Origin: Xanthostigma xanthostigma
Lineage: Eukaryota; Arthropoda; Insecta; Raphidioptera; Raphidiidae
Direction: 5' to 3'
Length of the DNA stretch: 64,000 nucleotides
Assembly (NCBI GenBank): GCA_963575645.1
Contig: OY754464.1
Span: 74,374,948 to 74,438,947, forward strand
The notes below the pieces were generated by a model, which saw only the letters and a list, made by a program, of their open reading frames with translations, had not been told where the DNA came from and searched no databases. Below are positions 1-11,049 of the stretch, piece by piece (position 1 is the stretch's first letter; each line of letters begins with the position of its first letter). The position numbers and the translations under genes were made by a program.

Positions 1-125
1 AGTGTTTGAATTAAATATTTATTATCTTAAAATAAATTTATTACTTAAAAAAAGTATAAATACTGATTTTTAACGACAAAAACTTTTGAACGATAACTCC
101 GATCATTATGAAGTTTGCTGCTCGC
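1..125 (-). mobile_element. fragment of tRNA-Lys-bearing short retroelement
   Basis: Read on the minus strand, this stretch matches the head-to-middle junction of the repeats at 6645, 45684 and 52457: the CGGAGTTA(T/C)CGTTCAAAAGTTTTTGTCG block followed by an A/T-rich stretch. It runs off the left edge of the window, so its full length is unknown. Confidence 0.7.
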
Positions 126-1058
126 TCGTTTCAACGCAAGTAAAAACTGTATTTACGTTATAGATACAACTTTTCGCCGTATCTTCTCCACTGCGGGTTG
201 ACATGAAATTACAGACAAAACATTTTATCACTACGATGATAATAAAGCAGATTTATACGCAAATAGTTTAAATGTTTTGTTATTTATGTATTAAGCTAAG
301 TTTCTCTAGAGCTGTAATACTAGACGTGAAACTAACAAAGATTTTAGTATATGTTTAACGATATTATAGATATGTATGAACGGGCAAAGCCTTATGCCTT
401 TTGTTAATTTAATCTGCAGGTAACAATTGCTACTGCAGCTTTCGTCGAATATTAAACAAGTATTAAAATTACAATCTCTTTAAAACACATTAATCATGAA
501 GAGAACTGTACTTCCAAACATCCAACAATTAGACTTTAATAACATTAGTAATTGTCGAGCGTCACTATAAACTGTAGTAATCTAATTTAAGATCAACAAC
601 TTCTCATTATTTTTTTTATTCTGTGCCTAAAGGTTGAACTAAGCTGTTCTTAGTATTCGAATTGTCTGTCTATTTGTCCGGTTGTCATATTTTTATATCT
701 TCTGACGGCGAGGAGTTTTGGGTGTATTTTTCGGGCACAGGCGAGATTATTGTTGGAATTGCTTCATTTTAGGGTAGGTATAGTTCAACCCCCTAAGTTT
801 GCTTACAAATTGTTGGTGTGCTTGATTTTATAATTAACAATTAGTGACGAAAATAGTGTTTTTTTCTCTATTTCCTTTAATATCTCCGTTCCTCTTGACT
901 TTTAGTACAGCATATGCATTGAGAAAGTTGTTCCTTATGAAATTTCTTAAAAAATGAGCACTGACATAGGTCGCTAAGTGCAATTGTTAACTTGCAAATA
1001 GCCCCGAAAGTAAAAAAAACACGTTTTTTTCACTATTTTTTTTACTAGAAATGACCGC
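126..1058. other. AT-rich sequence, no gene seen
   Basis: I see no open frame of note, RNA gene or clear repeat here. Confidence 0.6.
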
Positions 1059-1129
1059 ACATAGATACGGAAGCCGGGTTGGCTCATTGGTGACTAGTGG
1101 AGTAGTGGCACCGCACACGGGCACTTCCA

Positions 1130-1159
1130 ACATGTTAACGCGTGCACGCGTTAACATGT
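1130..1159. repeat. 30-bp perfect palindrome, copy 1
   Basis: A 30-base self-complementary sequence centred on GCGTGCACGC, within the foldback element. It recurs unchanged at 1620-1649 and 1776-1805. Confidence 0.95.
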
Positions 1160-1619
1160 GTCCGTGTGCGGGATAAATGCAGATTTCTGCCTTATCCGTG
1201 TGCGGGATAAATGCAGATTTCTACCTTATCCTGGAACGGTAATCGAGCTATCTCTGTCTTTTAACTGTCAAATTCTATAAGCAGCGTTACTTTTTGCATT
1301 GAGGTTAGGCGTAGCTGAAGTTTTGTTTATAGTGAAATAAAGTAATAAAGAATTTCAAAGTAAACATTATAAATGAGTTTCGTTAAAATTAAAAATGAAA
1401 ATGTTACCGTAAAATTACCTGTGATGAACAATAAACTCTTTTCTAATGTTTACTTTGAAATTCTTTATTACTTTATTTCACTATAAACAAAACTTCAGCT
1501 ACGCCTAACCTCAATGCAAAAAGTAACGCTGCTCACAGAATTTGACAGTTAAAAGACAGAGATAGCTCGATTACCGTTCCAGGATAAGATAGAAATCTGC
1601 ATTTATCCCGCACACGGAC

Positions 1620-1649
1620 ACATGTTAACGCGTGCACGCGTTAACATGT
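1620..1649. repeat. 30-bp perfect palindrome, copy 2
   Basis: Identical to the palindrome at 1130-1159, placed in the right half of the foldback element. Confidence 0.95.
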
Positions 1650-1775
1650 TGGAAGTGGCCGTGTGCGGTGCCACTACTCCACTAGTCACCAATGAGCCAA
1701 CCCGGCTTCCGTAGAAATCTGCATTTATCCCGCACACGGATAAGGCAGAAATCTGCATTTATCCCGCACACGGAC

Positions 1776-1805
1776 ACATGTTAACGCGTGCACGCGTTAA
1801 CATGT
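1776..1805. repeat. 30-bp perfect palindrome, copy 3
   Basis: Third identical copy, in the duplicated terminal block of the foldback element. Confidence 0.95.
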
Positions 1806-2344
1806 TGGAAGTGCCCGTGTGCGGTGCCACTACTCCACTAGTCACCAATGAGCCAACCCGGCTTCCGTACATAGATGACTGAAAATTTTTAAAAATGTTG
1901 TCTATGTGGACCCAAACATGCATGAATAATTTTAGCGTCATCGGTCAATTACTTCTCGAATAATTAACGATCACTTTTTTTTGTTTCCTTAATTGCAAAT
2001 TGCGTTATTTTTTCACAAATAGGTTTCGCTGGTCGAACCAAGCCAGAAAAATCACAAATCCATTCGACTTTAGTATCCCGTAGGAATTTTTGAAAAAAAT
2101 TTATTCTAACCGATTTTATAATTTTAGATACAATGCTAAAATATTAGCCAATGGGACCGAAAAAAAAACAAAAAATTTAAAATACCCTAGTAGCCATATT
2201 TTGGTCAATTTTTAACCAACAAAATTGTTCGACCTGGTGTTTTAAAGGAAATTTTATCTACTTTTTTTCTATAAAGCAATGTCTATACCGATGAAAGGTT
2301 ATAGACAAAAAAGCAAAACAAAAAATCGGTATTTTGGCTTTTTT

Positions 2345-3420
2345 TAACTTCCCGCTTAAAAAAAAATTTTTTTTTTTTCAAAAATCGGGAAGTTATTGGT
2401 TTCACCCCGATTTTCGAAAATCGAGTTTTCGCCAGATCTCGACGTTTTGAGGTCCTAGGAAGCTATTGAAACTATTTTGGCGATGATGTCCGTAGGGCTG
2501 TATGTGTGTGTGTGGGGGGGTGTGTGTGTATGTGTATGTATATATGTAAACCTTTTATATCTTTTGAACGGGGTGTCCGACTGAAACGCGGTTTACGGCA
2601 TCTGACGTGATCTTGGTGAACTTAGACTTTCTGAAAATTTGAAACGATTCGGTCTAAAAAAATTTGAGAAACCTTAAAAAAACAAGTTTCAAAAATTTTT
2701 AAAAATTTGTTTTTGTGAAATATTTTTTAAACTACTATACCGATTAATTCCAAAATCTAATCAGCTCTTCTCCTTAACAAACTGCGTCGATTTCCGCAAA
2801 CCGCATCAAAATCGGTTCATTTGTTCACGAGATACCGTGAACGAAAAAATCGTAAAAAAGTGTTTTTTTAAAATGACTCTTAAAATTGTTATCCGATCGA
2901 TTTTTTTGTAATAAATTACTTTCTTAGGTTAAAAAAACTGCGTCGATCGCCGCAAACCAGATCAAAATTGGTTCATTTGTTCATGAGATAACGTGAACGA
3001 AAAATTAGGAAAAAAGTAATTTTTATAATTACTCGTAAAATACTTATCAAATCGATTTTTTTGTAATAATTTACTTTCTTAGGTTAAAAAACTGCTTCGA
3101 TCGCCGCAAACCGCATCAAAATCGGCTCATTTGTTCACGAGATATCGTGAACGAAAAATTTGTAAAAAAGTGTTTTTTTTAAATTGCTCGTAAAATTTCT
3201 ATGAGATCGATTTTTCTGTAATAAATAACTTTTTTAGGTTAAAAAATTGCGTCGACTGCCGCAAATCGTATCAAAATCGGTTCATTTGTTCATGAGATAT
3301 CGTGAACGAAAATTTCGTAACAAAGTGGTTTTTTTTTGAGCTCGAAGAGCTAAAAAATAAACTTCTTGCTATATTTTATATTTTTTTGAGCGTTTTGAAC
3401 TCGAAAATAGCGGGAAGTTA
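2345..3420. mobile_element. TIR-bounded repeat with internal tandem units
   Basis: It is bounded by the 11-bp inverted repeat TAACTTCCCGC / GCGGGAAGTTA. Inside, four diverged units of about 155 bp begin at 2781, 2937, 3091 and 3246. Each reads ACTGCGTCGAT..CCGCAAACC, then GTTCATTTGTTCA and GAGATA.CGTGAACGAAAA. A TG-rich microsatellite lies near 2505-2545. No coding sequence was found. The overall text (TTTTGAGGTCCTAGGAAGC...) resembles a repeat common in insects, but I cannot assign a superfamily. Confidence 0.6.
2781..3345. repeat. four ~155-bp tandem repeats
   Basis: The units begin at 2781, 2937, 3091 and 3246, so the spacing is 156, 154 and 155 bp. They share a GCGTCGAT...GCAAACC.ATCAAAAT.GGTTCATTTGTTCA core and differ by scattered substitutions. 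Confidence 0.8.
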
Positions 3421-5400
3421 CAGGGATGGCCTGCAGGGTCAAACTTCTTTTCAAATTTTTTATTTTTGATTCAAGTTTTTTGGCATAAAAAATGTTTAAA
3501 TAAACCATTTCGGTGGGAAATTCAATTCTCTATAAAAAGTTATACATAAAATATATCGAATTTTTGCCCCCCTATCTCCAAATTCCGCCCTCTAATTTAA
3601 TAGCACTCCGCGGTTTTTGCTTCTTAAATGACCCATTGATTTTTTAGGATATAATCAATGGCCTAAAATCTAGCAAGGAGTATAGGAACAAAATTAGCCG
3701 CATATGCAGCGACCTTAACACAGTTGATTTCTGGATCATCCATACATATATTTGCATTGAAACATTACGAATATGTCGTATATTAGTTTTAGTTAAACTA
3801 ATTAGTCTGTAAGCGTCTTTAGAGTCGATGATAAAGTTAAGTCGTGAGATAGAACATAATCTAATTATAGATACACGTACAAATGATAATGTAAACAGCA
3901 CAACTGCGATTCCAGTGTGAGTTTTTAATTTATATGATTTTCAGTTAACAGTTAACTGGAAAGTTCGTATCCTAACAGGACTGTATTTACTACAAACATT
4001 TCTTCTTGGGAATGGTAATTATAACAAATAGACAGTTTTACCATTTCAACTACGCAAATGGGAAAATAGTGCCTGATTAGTAGTAATATAAGTCCTTTAC
4101 TAATCGCAAACTTGCAGACAACTTTATGATTTTTAGTACTGTTGCGCACTCCTCGCTGGGACGCCTATGCTTTCTGTCGAATGTTCTCGCAAACAGCAAC
4201 AATGACTGCAGGTAGCATGTTTTTGTAAAGCAGGTAGCCAAATCCCGACCTTCATAGAATTGCCTGGAGAAGGCAATGCAGGTGAAGAAGGTTCTTGGCC
4301 CAGCAAAGTGCTTCTAGAACCTTTGATCAGATATAGTTACGAAATACAATATAGTTCAGTAGTCTATCTGCACTCATTGCAATTACGCGCTTAGTTGGCA
4401 AACTGACCGCGACGTTTGTCGATGTACGGGGACAACAGTTTTCCAACTGCTTAGCGGGAAAAACTTCGAGACTCGATTCCCGTGATGGACGAACTATTTA
4501 CATACCTACAAGTTTGTACGGAACCCTCGGTGCACGAGTCCTACTCGCACTTAGTCGTTTTTTTTTTGTTCTGAGAAAACTCGCATTTTATGTATTATGG
4601 TGTAGGTGCAGTGTTTTATGGTGAATGTGACGGGTATGTTATGTGTAAACTAAATAAGTTTTATTACCGTATTTGAACTGAAAATTCTTATTACAATTAA
4701 ATTTCGTAACTTTTCAACCGGCAACATAGTAAAACTGCACTCAGTTTAATTAAGGTCGGTTGTTAGAGGCGAACCTGCTATTTCTGAAAAAAAAAACATA
4801 AAAAATTCCTGAATAACTACCTACAGTGATGAATTTTCAATTTCAGGCGGCACTTAATCGATGATTGCAATAAAACTTTCAGACAGAGAAGAGCGTGTGA
4901 AAGACAGACAACAGGGGGCCTCCTAAGTGTATTACGTAAGTATTATAGTCCCGTTTTAAAAATCAATACTGTTGCCACGAGACAAAGAAGTTTATGTCGA
5001 TTTTTTTTACTTATTTTTGTTCAAACAGGTCTCAACTTAGGACCGTGTGTTCTTAAAAAAAAGTTTAGGTAAATTTGTTTTTTCACAAATAGTTTGCTAT
5101 AATCAGGAAATTCCTGTTGACAAACAACCCTTGATGCAATACTAGTATAGCTTACACGTCCCATTTTGATAAATTCGTCCTCCTTCACAGAACTCTATAA
5201 ATATGGTGTCATTCGATTCGAAAAAATTGCAAAAGTTATCAAAATTTTGATAAAAGATACAAGAGGGGTCTGGTTTTTTGCGAATATCTCGAAAACTATT
5301 GCACATATCTAAAATCACAAAAAAGATTCTGAAAGAGCAGGATATTTCCTAAAAAAAGTCCCATCTCCCGGAACTCTGCCACGAATATTTCTAATTTCAA
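3421..5400. other. no gene seen; contains a MITE end near 3665-3720
   Basis: Near 3665-3720 the text (ATCTAGCAAGGAG, then GCATATGCAGCGACCTTAA) resembles the right end of the MITE at 24572 and 59362. The rest is AT-rich sequence in which I recognise nothing. The short open frames at 3644-3901 and 3952-4149 match no family I know and lack gene-like context. Confidence 0.5.
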
Positions 5401-6274
5401 ATCTTTGATTAACGTCTGAATAAAACTCTTCAAATAAATAAAATTGTCGACCAATTTTTTTTTCAGACAATATATTGACAAGAATAAAATAAGTATTATA
5501 AATAAATAAAACAATTTATATGACGTTTTGATCTGGGTTTAGATCTTCTTCAGAAATATCTAAGAATATAAAGAAATAATTAGTAAACTCTACTTATTTT
5601 ATAATAGAACTCAGAAGATTAACGCAAAATTATGAAATTATTATTATTATTTTTTCATAATTTTTCATAATTTTTTGCGTTAAGAGTATTCGTCCCTGCA
5701 AATACCCCCTGCACCCTTCATCTCAAATCTTTTCCCCTCGCCTAATAACGGTTCGCGCTCTCCCGACGCTATTTTTAAAGCTAGAAGGTTCTGGTAAACG
5801 CCAAATGAAAGACAAAGAATCAGACTACAGATTTCAGGCGAATTTTTTGAAAAACAGTTTCGCCTACGTGTGAAATATTACGTAACTTATTATTTTTTTC
5901 AAAAGGTTGTAAGTTTTTTCAAAAATTTTTTTTCAAAAAATTCGCCTGAAGGATCTGTAGTCTGATTCTTTGTCTTTCATTTTGCGTTTACCAGAACCTT
6001 CTAGCTTTAAAAATAGCGTCGGGAGAGCGCGAACCGTTTTTAGGCGAGGGGAAAAGATTTGAGATGAAGGGTGCAGGGGGTATTTGCAGGGACGAATACT
6101 CTTAATTAACTTCTGAGTTCTATTATAAAATAAGTAGATTTTACTAATTATTTTTTTATATTTTTAGATATTTAAACCCAGATCGAAAAGTCATATATTG
6201 TTTTATTTATTTATAATATTTTTTTTTGTCAATATATTGTCTGAAAAAAAATTGGTCGACAATTTTATTTATTT
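5401..6274. mobile_element. foldback element with hammerhead-like motif (copy 1)
   Basis: Arms of roughly 350-430 bp (5432-5855 and 5932-6274) are inverted copies around a short T-rich spacer. The outer ends read ATAAATAAAATTGTCGACC, then TTTTTTTCAGACAATATATTGAC. The outermost left flank, GATTAACGTCTGAATA.AACTCTTCAA, is shared with the copies at 10527 and 11814. Each arm carries the TTTTGATCTGGG..AGATCTTCTTCAG block, described as a hammerhead-like motif. No protein is encoded. Confidence 0.75.
5522..5553 (-). ncRNA. hammerhead-like motif, copy B (core mutated)
   Basis: On the minus strand: CTGAAGA, one A, a 5-bp helix GATCT/AGATC closing AAACCC, then AAAACGTC. The G expected at the start of GAAA is an A here, so a hammerhead core would be inactive. 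The inverted counterpart near 6170-6195 has decayed further. Confidence 0.4.
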
Positions 6275-6920
6275 GAAAAACAGCGTCGCGCTACTTGGAG
6301 CGTAACACTCCCAACCAAACGCGTCATTAGATGTTTTACATAAAAAAATGATGATTAACATGAACTTTATTTCATCGAAAATTTGACATAAACTTCTTTA
6401 TCTTGTGACCACTGAATAGATACACGTGAAGAACTGATGCATAGTGTGGGGAGTGGCCCGGAGGGGGCGGGTGATATTATAACAAACCGACATACAGTGT
6501 GTCGATGAGGCGTCGATATGCTAGCAGACGCAATAGGCGTTGTGGGTTAGCGTGTACTTCCTGTATAGTAAGAGATAGACCATATAGGCAGGACAGGACT
6601 TGACTCTTGTCCACTTGGACACTAAAAAACACCATATATTACATACTAGCGGTCCCATCCGATTTCACCCGGGTGCAAAAGAACGAATGGGACATGAGTA
6701 CGCACATTCATCTTAGTTTACCGAGATGAATGTTGTGTCCAAATTTCATGATGATCGGAGTTACCGTTCAAAAGTTTTTGTCGATAAAAAGCAGTATTTA
6801 TACTTTTTTTAAGTAATATTTTTTTTTAAATCAATAATTATACTGTAATTAATAAAATATAATAAATATTCAATTGAAAACACTGTAGGAAAGTTATTTT
6901 TATATAGGTATATTTATATA

Positions 6921-7399
6921 CAGTGTAACCTCTTTATAACGTCATTCGTTATAACGAAAAACTCCCTATAACGTAGAAATTTTTACAATTTGGTTGGTTT
7001 ACCTTAAAGCCCATACATTAATACCCTCTTTATAGCGCAACGGCCATTCTCTATTACGAAGAAATATGTTCACATTTAGGCGTCAGCAAATATTTACAGA
7101 CGTAAAGAGGACGATTCTGAACAATCAGCAACATTCAACAAGCACTTGATGCCGACAAACTTATCGAAAAATTCCTGTTAATTAATGAAGATGATTCAAC
7201 CACATCCCAAGTCATGCATAAGATACTTAATAAAATATAAAACAAATATTGGCATAGCAAAAAACGTCAGCAAAGTGCTTGGAATAAACGAATTAGGTGA
7301 AATTTGGTTATTTTTCTTTCTTCCCTCCATATAACGAAAACTCTTTATAACGAAAAAAATGCTCGGTCCCTTGAGATTCGTTATAAAGAGGTTACACTG
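6921..7399 (+). mobile_element. pogo/Tigger-like element, copy 1
   Basis: The terminal inverted repeats CAGTGTAACCTCTTTATAACG are flanked by TA duplications (6919-6920 and 7400-7401), as in the Tc1/mariner/pogo superfamily. Internal inverted blocks (CGTTATAACGAAAAACTCCCTATAACG) repeat the terminal sequence. A short coding remnant remains at 7136-7240. The element is a deleted, non-autonomous copy inserted into the tRNA-Lys-bearing repeat. Confidence 0.85.
7136..7240 (+). pseudogene. remnant of pogo/Tigger-like transposase C-terminus
   Basis: About 34 codons are open, ending in TAA. They begin QQALDADKLIEKF and continue with an acidic stretch and SQVMHKIL. An alpha-helical, acidic tail of this kind is typical of jerky/TIGD-type pogo transposases, and the element ends agree. 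There is no start codon, DDE core or DNA-binding domain, so this is a relic. Assignment rests on style and context, not on a database match. Confidence 0.4.
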
Positions 7400-7527
7400 T
7401 AGTTATAACAGTTTTCAAATGAGCTATTAATTAGATTTATTTAATTTTAATTAGTCGTAAATAAAATTAAAATAAACTTAAATGTAAGAGAGTAATTTAG
7501 AAAATAAAAAAAAAATAAAAATATATT

Positions 7528-7600
7528 CGCCCAACGTGGGGCTCGAACCCACGACCCTTATATTAAGAGTCACGTACTCTACCGACTGAGCCAGCCGGGC
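7528..7600 (-). pseudogene. tRNA-Lys(CTT)-like module
   Basis: The 73-nt minus-strand sequence begins GCCCGGCTGGCTCAGTCGG and ends GGGTTCGAGCCCCACGTTGGGCG-like, with an intact acceptor stem, D-arm, T-arm and B box. The anticodon region GACTCTTAATA reads CTT (Lys), but the anticodon stem no longer pairs. Related modules sit at the same place in the copies at 46099 and 52751. It is therefore a retroelement part and not a free tRNA gene. It could still act as an internal RNA polymerase III promoter. Confidence 0.8.
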
Positions 7601-7720
7601 TTCTGATGTGCAACGCTAATATTGGTATATTTAGTTACGGAATTTCACATAAATAGAAGCTTATTTTTGAGATACATTTTGCAACATTTTTCAGTGATGC
7701 TCCGCTCTTATTGGTCGTAA

Positions 7721-8620
7721 ATTGAGATGTAAGAGGATTCCAAGTTTTTACTTTGCAATTTTTCATGTTTTATAACACAAATTATTAATGTTTCGGCTAT
7801 GAACTTCCACACTCTGTTAGATTTCAATTCTTTTTTGTATAATTGAATTGCCATTTTTGTTTGTATTGAACTAGACATTTCTGTTTTCGATGACTACGCC
7901 CCTGTACCTTCTTGTGTATTTTTAGTCGTTAAAGTCGGTCCTGTTTAAATTGTAGACGAGTGATAATAAAATGAAGCTGTAGGGAGCCCCCCGTTGCGAC
8001 AAGCTCCAACGAATTGCCTCTGAAGTAGTTGGTTTAAGCAACAGCAGAAGGAGGGGAGGTGAGGGTGTCGCAACAGACGTGAGATAACTTCGATCTAAAG
8101 CTTGATGTAGACGACTTAGCATATATCGGTCCACGTTGGCTTTGCCGACACATCATACCGTGTATCGACAATCATTAACGAAACAAATTATTATAAGCGA
8201 CAAAAAGTAGATAATTTTTCGAATCACCGTAAAATTTTATATCTTTTGACACCCTATTCGATTGACTTAGTCATGGGAAAAAAGGTAAACAATGATTTTT
8301 TCGATCTTACGGCAGCCATTTTGAACTCGTAAAAATGTTTATAGCCCAGAACACTTGCGTAATTAATACAAATCGAATGACACCTAGATTATTCACTCAC
8401 TCACCCCCTTAAATCTCAAATCTTTTACTTTCGGTTTATACCTCGGTCGAAAGTACCTCCTTCCAGCATCAATTTTAAGGCAGAAAGTCTAACATTTGCA
8501 TTGGTGGGATTATGCGCACTGATGCGGGAAGTACGTACTTTCGATCGGATATAAAAAAATAGTTATCATTATAGGATTTGTAACGAAAAACCTGGAGTGC
8601 ATTACAGTTATAGTATATAA
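7721..8620. other. no gene seen
   Basis: Around 8440-8570 the sequence contains GAAGTACGTACTTTCGATCGGATAT, related to the outer ends of the inverted-repeat element at 21227-21875. Nothing else is recognisable. Confidence 0.5.
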
Positions 8621-8621
8621 A

Positions 8622-8962
8622 ACTAGCGGTCCCGCCCGGTTTCACCCGGGTGCAAAAGAACGAATGGGGGGGGGGGGGCATGAGTACGCACGTTTATCAT
8701 AGTTTACCGAGATGAATGTTGTGTCCAAATTTCATGATGATAGGAGTTACCGTTCAAAAGTTTTTGTCGGACGAACTTTTTCATTAATTCTCTGCTCCTA
8801 TATTGGTCGTAGCATGATATTATATAGCCTATAGCCTTCCTCGATAAATGGACTACCAAACAAAAAAAACATTTTCAATTCGAACCAGTAGCTCCTGAGA
8901 TTAGCACGTTCAACCAAACGAACAAACAAACACACTCGTCAATTTTATATATTAGTATATAT
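8622..8962 (+). mobile_element. short retroelement without the tRNA cassette
   Basis: It has the same head (ACTAGCGGTCCCGCCCGGTT) and the same tail (TAGCCTATAGCCTTCCTCGA, then a TATTAGTATAT end) as the repeats at 45684 and 52457. AAGTTTTTGTCGGACGAACT continues directly from head into tail, with no tRNA-bearing middle. It includes a run of ten or more G near 8667-8677. This is the empty form of the family. Confidence 0.8.
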
Positions 8963-9254
8963 TATAGAAGATAGGTACAAAAAAATATAAACAGAAAAAA
9001 GTGGTGAAAACTGAAAATTCGCTCTAGGAAACTTTAAAACTGTCCAATTACAGACTAAGTTACGATTTTATTTATTTGAATTAATTGAGCTAACGTCTGT
9101 ATAATTCATTAGAAAAACAACTCTCACAGTATGTGGATTTTGTAATTCATTACTATATATACAGACACCGGACAACCATGCCATAATATTATATGTAAAT
9201 TATATTATAAACAAACTGTTCAGCTTTTTATACATTATAAATGGAGAGCTAGAT

Positions 9255-10056
9255 ACGGAAATAGGTTTGCAATTTATAGAGCAACGAAATCCCTCTAGTT
9301 AGTGTGCCATACTATCATTATTAATTAATCCGGGCGCCTGGCAGCTGTTCAGCGGTGGGTGTGAGAGTGGATGGGCAACAAAGGAGTTGTAAAATCAATT
9401 GAAGGTGTGCAATTTATAGAGCTCTGTGTTTGGTGTGATATTATAGCTAATTATGTATTTAATTCGAATATAACATTGCCAGGCGTTTTAATTGGGAGAA
9501 AAGTAGTGCCAGGTAACATCCAAGGTGCGGGAAAAAGTGCCAAAGTCGTCTCATTTATAGAGGACAATATCGTCGCCGGCTGTAAACCAATTTTTCGATG
9601 TTTCTTTTTTATTTCTTTCATTCTACTGTTTATTCTCTCCTTGTATCGAAGCCACGTGGGACGCATTTCGCACTGATCGAAAAAGCCACGTGGGGACGCT
9701 GGTACCGCTAGTAGGCGGTTCGAAGCCACGTGGCGCGAATTTCGCACTGATCGAAAACAGCCACGACTTGGCACTTTTTCCCGCACCTTGAATGTCACCT
9801 GGCACTACTTTTCCCCCAATTAAAACGCCTGGCATTGTTATATTCGAATTAAATACATAATTAGCTATAATATCACAACGAACACAGAACTCTATAAATT
9901 CCACACCTTCAATTTATTTTACAACCCCTTTGTTGTCCATCCACTCTCACACCCACCGCTGAACAGCTGCCAGGCGCCCGGATTAATTAATAATGTTAGT
10001 ATGACATACTAACTAGAGGGATTTCGCTGCTCTATAAATTGCAAACCTATTTCCGT
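9255..10056. mobile_element. foldback hAT-like element, 802 bp
   Basis: The termini read ACGGAAATAGGTTTGCAATT and the inverse. They are flanked by an imperfect 8-bp duplication, AGCTAGAT (9247-9254) and AGCTAGCT (10057-10064). Arms of about 300 bp surround a spacer (about 9540-9770) with repeated GAAGCCACGTGG and TTCGCACTGATCGAAAA blocks. The overlapping open frames at 9371-9676, 9451-9798 and 9623-9904 are produced by the inverted arms and do not look like genes. The length equals that of the foldback at 1067-1868, with which it shares only the ACGGAA end and the duplication size. Confidence 0.85.
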
Positions 10057-10526
10057 AGCTAGCTCTTGGACTATTAGTATACAATCAATGAAAAAATCTA
10101 TTTATGAGATAAAACGAATAATGCGCCCCACGTTTTTCGCTTCAAATCCTACAAGTTAAAGAAAATATTTTATACTTTTTAGTTCGTTTTAAAAACGTGG
10201 CATATAAAATTTTTTTAATTTATTTTTGTATTAACATTTATGTTGTTGGTGTGTTCTCCATTGTCGAGTCTAAGTTGGTCGATGTTTGCCGTGTCGTTTG
10301 AAACCGCCTTCTAGATAGGATGTGCGTAGTACGAAAGCATGTACTGACGTTGCATCGTAAATACACCTTGCAATGTGCAAAGTGGCAATGTTGGGGTAAA
10401 ACGTGCGATTGAAATCCACTTAAATCTATCCGTTTTTGTTCACCCAGATTATCGGTAAGCCTTTAATGGCCGATATAAATTTTTGCAAAATACAGAATGA
10501 TTAGGAGTTGAAATCTTAGATTAACG
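10057..10526. other. no gene seen
   Basis: After the right target duplication of the foldback the sequence is AT-rich, with nothing recognisable. Confidence 0.5.
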
Positions 10527-10618
10527 TCTGAATAGAACTCTTCAAATAAATAAAATTATCGACCAATGTTTTCAGACTGTATATTGACAAAAAATTGTAA
10601 TTCAATAATTCGAAAAAT

Positions 10619-10650
10619 GACGTTTCGGTCCGGATTTGGAGCTTCTTCAG
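10619..10650 (-). ncRNA. hammerhead-like motif, copy D
   Basis: Minus strand: CTGAAGA, A, GCTCC/GGACC (one mismatch) closing AAATCC, then GAAACGTC. The two conserved core strings and the GTC are intact. The helix has one C.C mismatch. Confidence 0.4.
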
Positions 10651-10750
10651 AAATAATCTCAAAAATAAAAAAAATAATTAGTATATCTACTTATTTTCTA
10701 ATTGAATTTTTGTTTTTGAAAATTAATGAAAAAATATAATTAATACATTA

Positions 10751-10781
10751 ACGTTTCGATCCGGATTTAGATCTTCTTCAG
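10751..10781 (-). ncRNA. hammerhead-like motif, copy E
   Basis: Minus strand: CTGAAGA, A, GATCT/GGATC (four Watson-Crick pairs and one wobble) closing AAATCC, then GAAACGTT. The flanks CGTT before the core and AATG after GTT can form a short stem I. This is the best-formed copy of the 10-12 kb group. Confidence 0.45.
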
Positions 10782-10949
10782 AACGGATCTAAAAAATATA
10801 AAAAATAATTAATATTTAATTTCTAATTCGCTTTATATAAAATTCTTTCAAAAAAATTAATTAGTATCAAAATATTGAAAAAATAATAATTTTATATAAA
10901 GCGAATTAGAAATTAAATATTAATTATTTTTTATATTTTTTAGATCCGT

Positions 10950-10982
10950 TTTGAAGAAGATCCAAATCCGGATCGAAACGTT
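10950..10982 (+). ncRNA. hammerhead-like motif, copy F
   Basis: Plus strand: TTGAAGA (first core base changed), A, GATCC/GGATC perfectly paired around AAATCC, then GAAACGTTA. Relative to copy E the U.G wobble in the helix is a C-G pair here. Confidence 0.4.
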
Positions 10983-11049
10983 AATATAATAATTATATTT
11001 TTTGTTAATATATTGTCTGAAAAATTGGTCGATAATTTTATTTATTGAA

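Larger units (their letters stand above)
1067..1868. mobile_element. foldback (long inverted repeat) hAT-like element, 802 bp
   Basis: The element begins ACGGAAGCCGGG and ends with its reverse complement. It is flanked by a perfect 8-bp target duplication, ACATAGAT (1059-1066 and 1869-1876). Two arms of roughly 350 bp fold back on each other around a spacer near 1360-1440. The right terminal block is present twice (about 1600-1715 and 1755-1868), so part of the arm was duplicated. Eight-base duplications are typical of hAT transposons. No transposase is present, so it would depend on an enzyme supplied elsewhere. The small frame at 1759-1941 lies in repeat and is not a gene. Confidence 0.85.
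6645..7720 (+). mobile_element. tRNA-Lys-bearing short retroelement, copy 1 (split)
   Basis: The head ACTAGCGGTCCCATCCGATT..CACCCGGGTG is followed by GAGTACGCACATTCATCTTAG and AAATTTCATGATGATCGGAG. After an A/T-rich middle come a tRNA-Lys-like module and the tail TTTGAGATACATTTTGCAAC..GATGCTCCGCTC. It is interrupted at 6921-7399 by a pogo-like element. The uninterrupted copy at 45684 shows the join. The tail decays after about 7720. It looks like a non-autonomous non-LTR element of SINE-like build. Confidence 0.75.
10527..11046. mobile_element. foldback element with hammerhead-like motifs (copy 2)
   Basis: The left end is GATTAACGTCTGAATAGAAC, then TCTTCAAATAAATAAAATTATCGACC. The right end is the inverse, ATTGGTCGATAATTTTATTTATT. 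It carries two motifs on the left half (10619-10650 and 10751-10781, minus strand) and one on the right (10950-10982, plus strand). The inner arms repeat TTTATATAAAGCGAATTAGAAATTAA. Confidence 0.75.

Noticed and set aside
7528-7600. Genuine tRNA-Lys(CTT) gene
   Set aside because: The anticodon stem does not pair and the surrounding repeat recurs with the same module at 46099 and 52751.
9371-9904. Overlapping proteins of 93-115 residues
   Set aside because: They arise from the two inverted arms of a foldback element and mirror each other.
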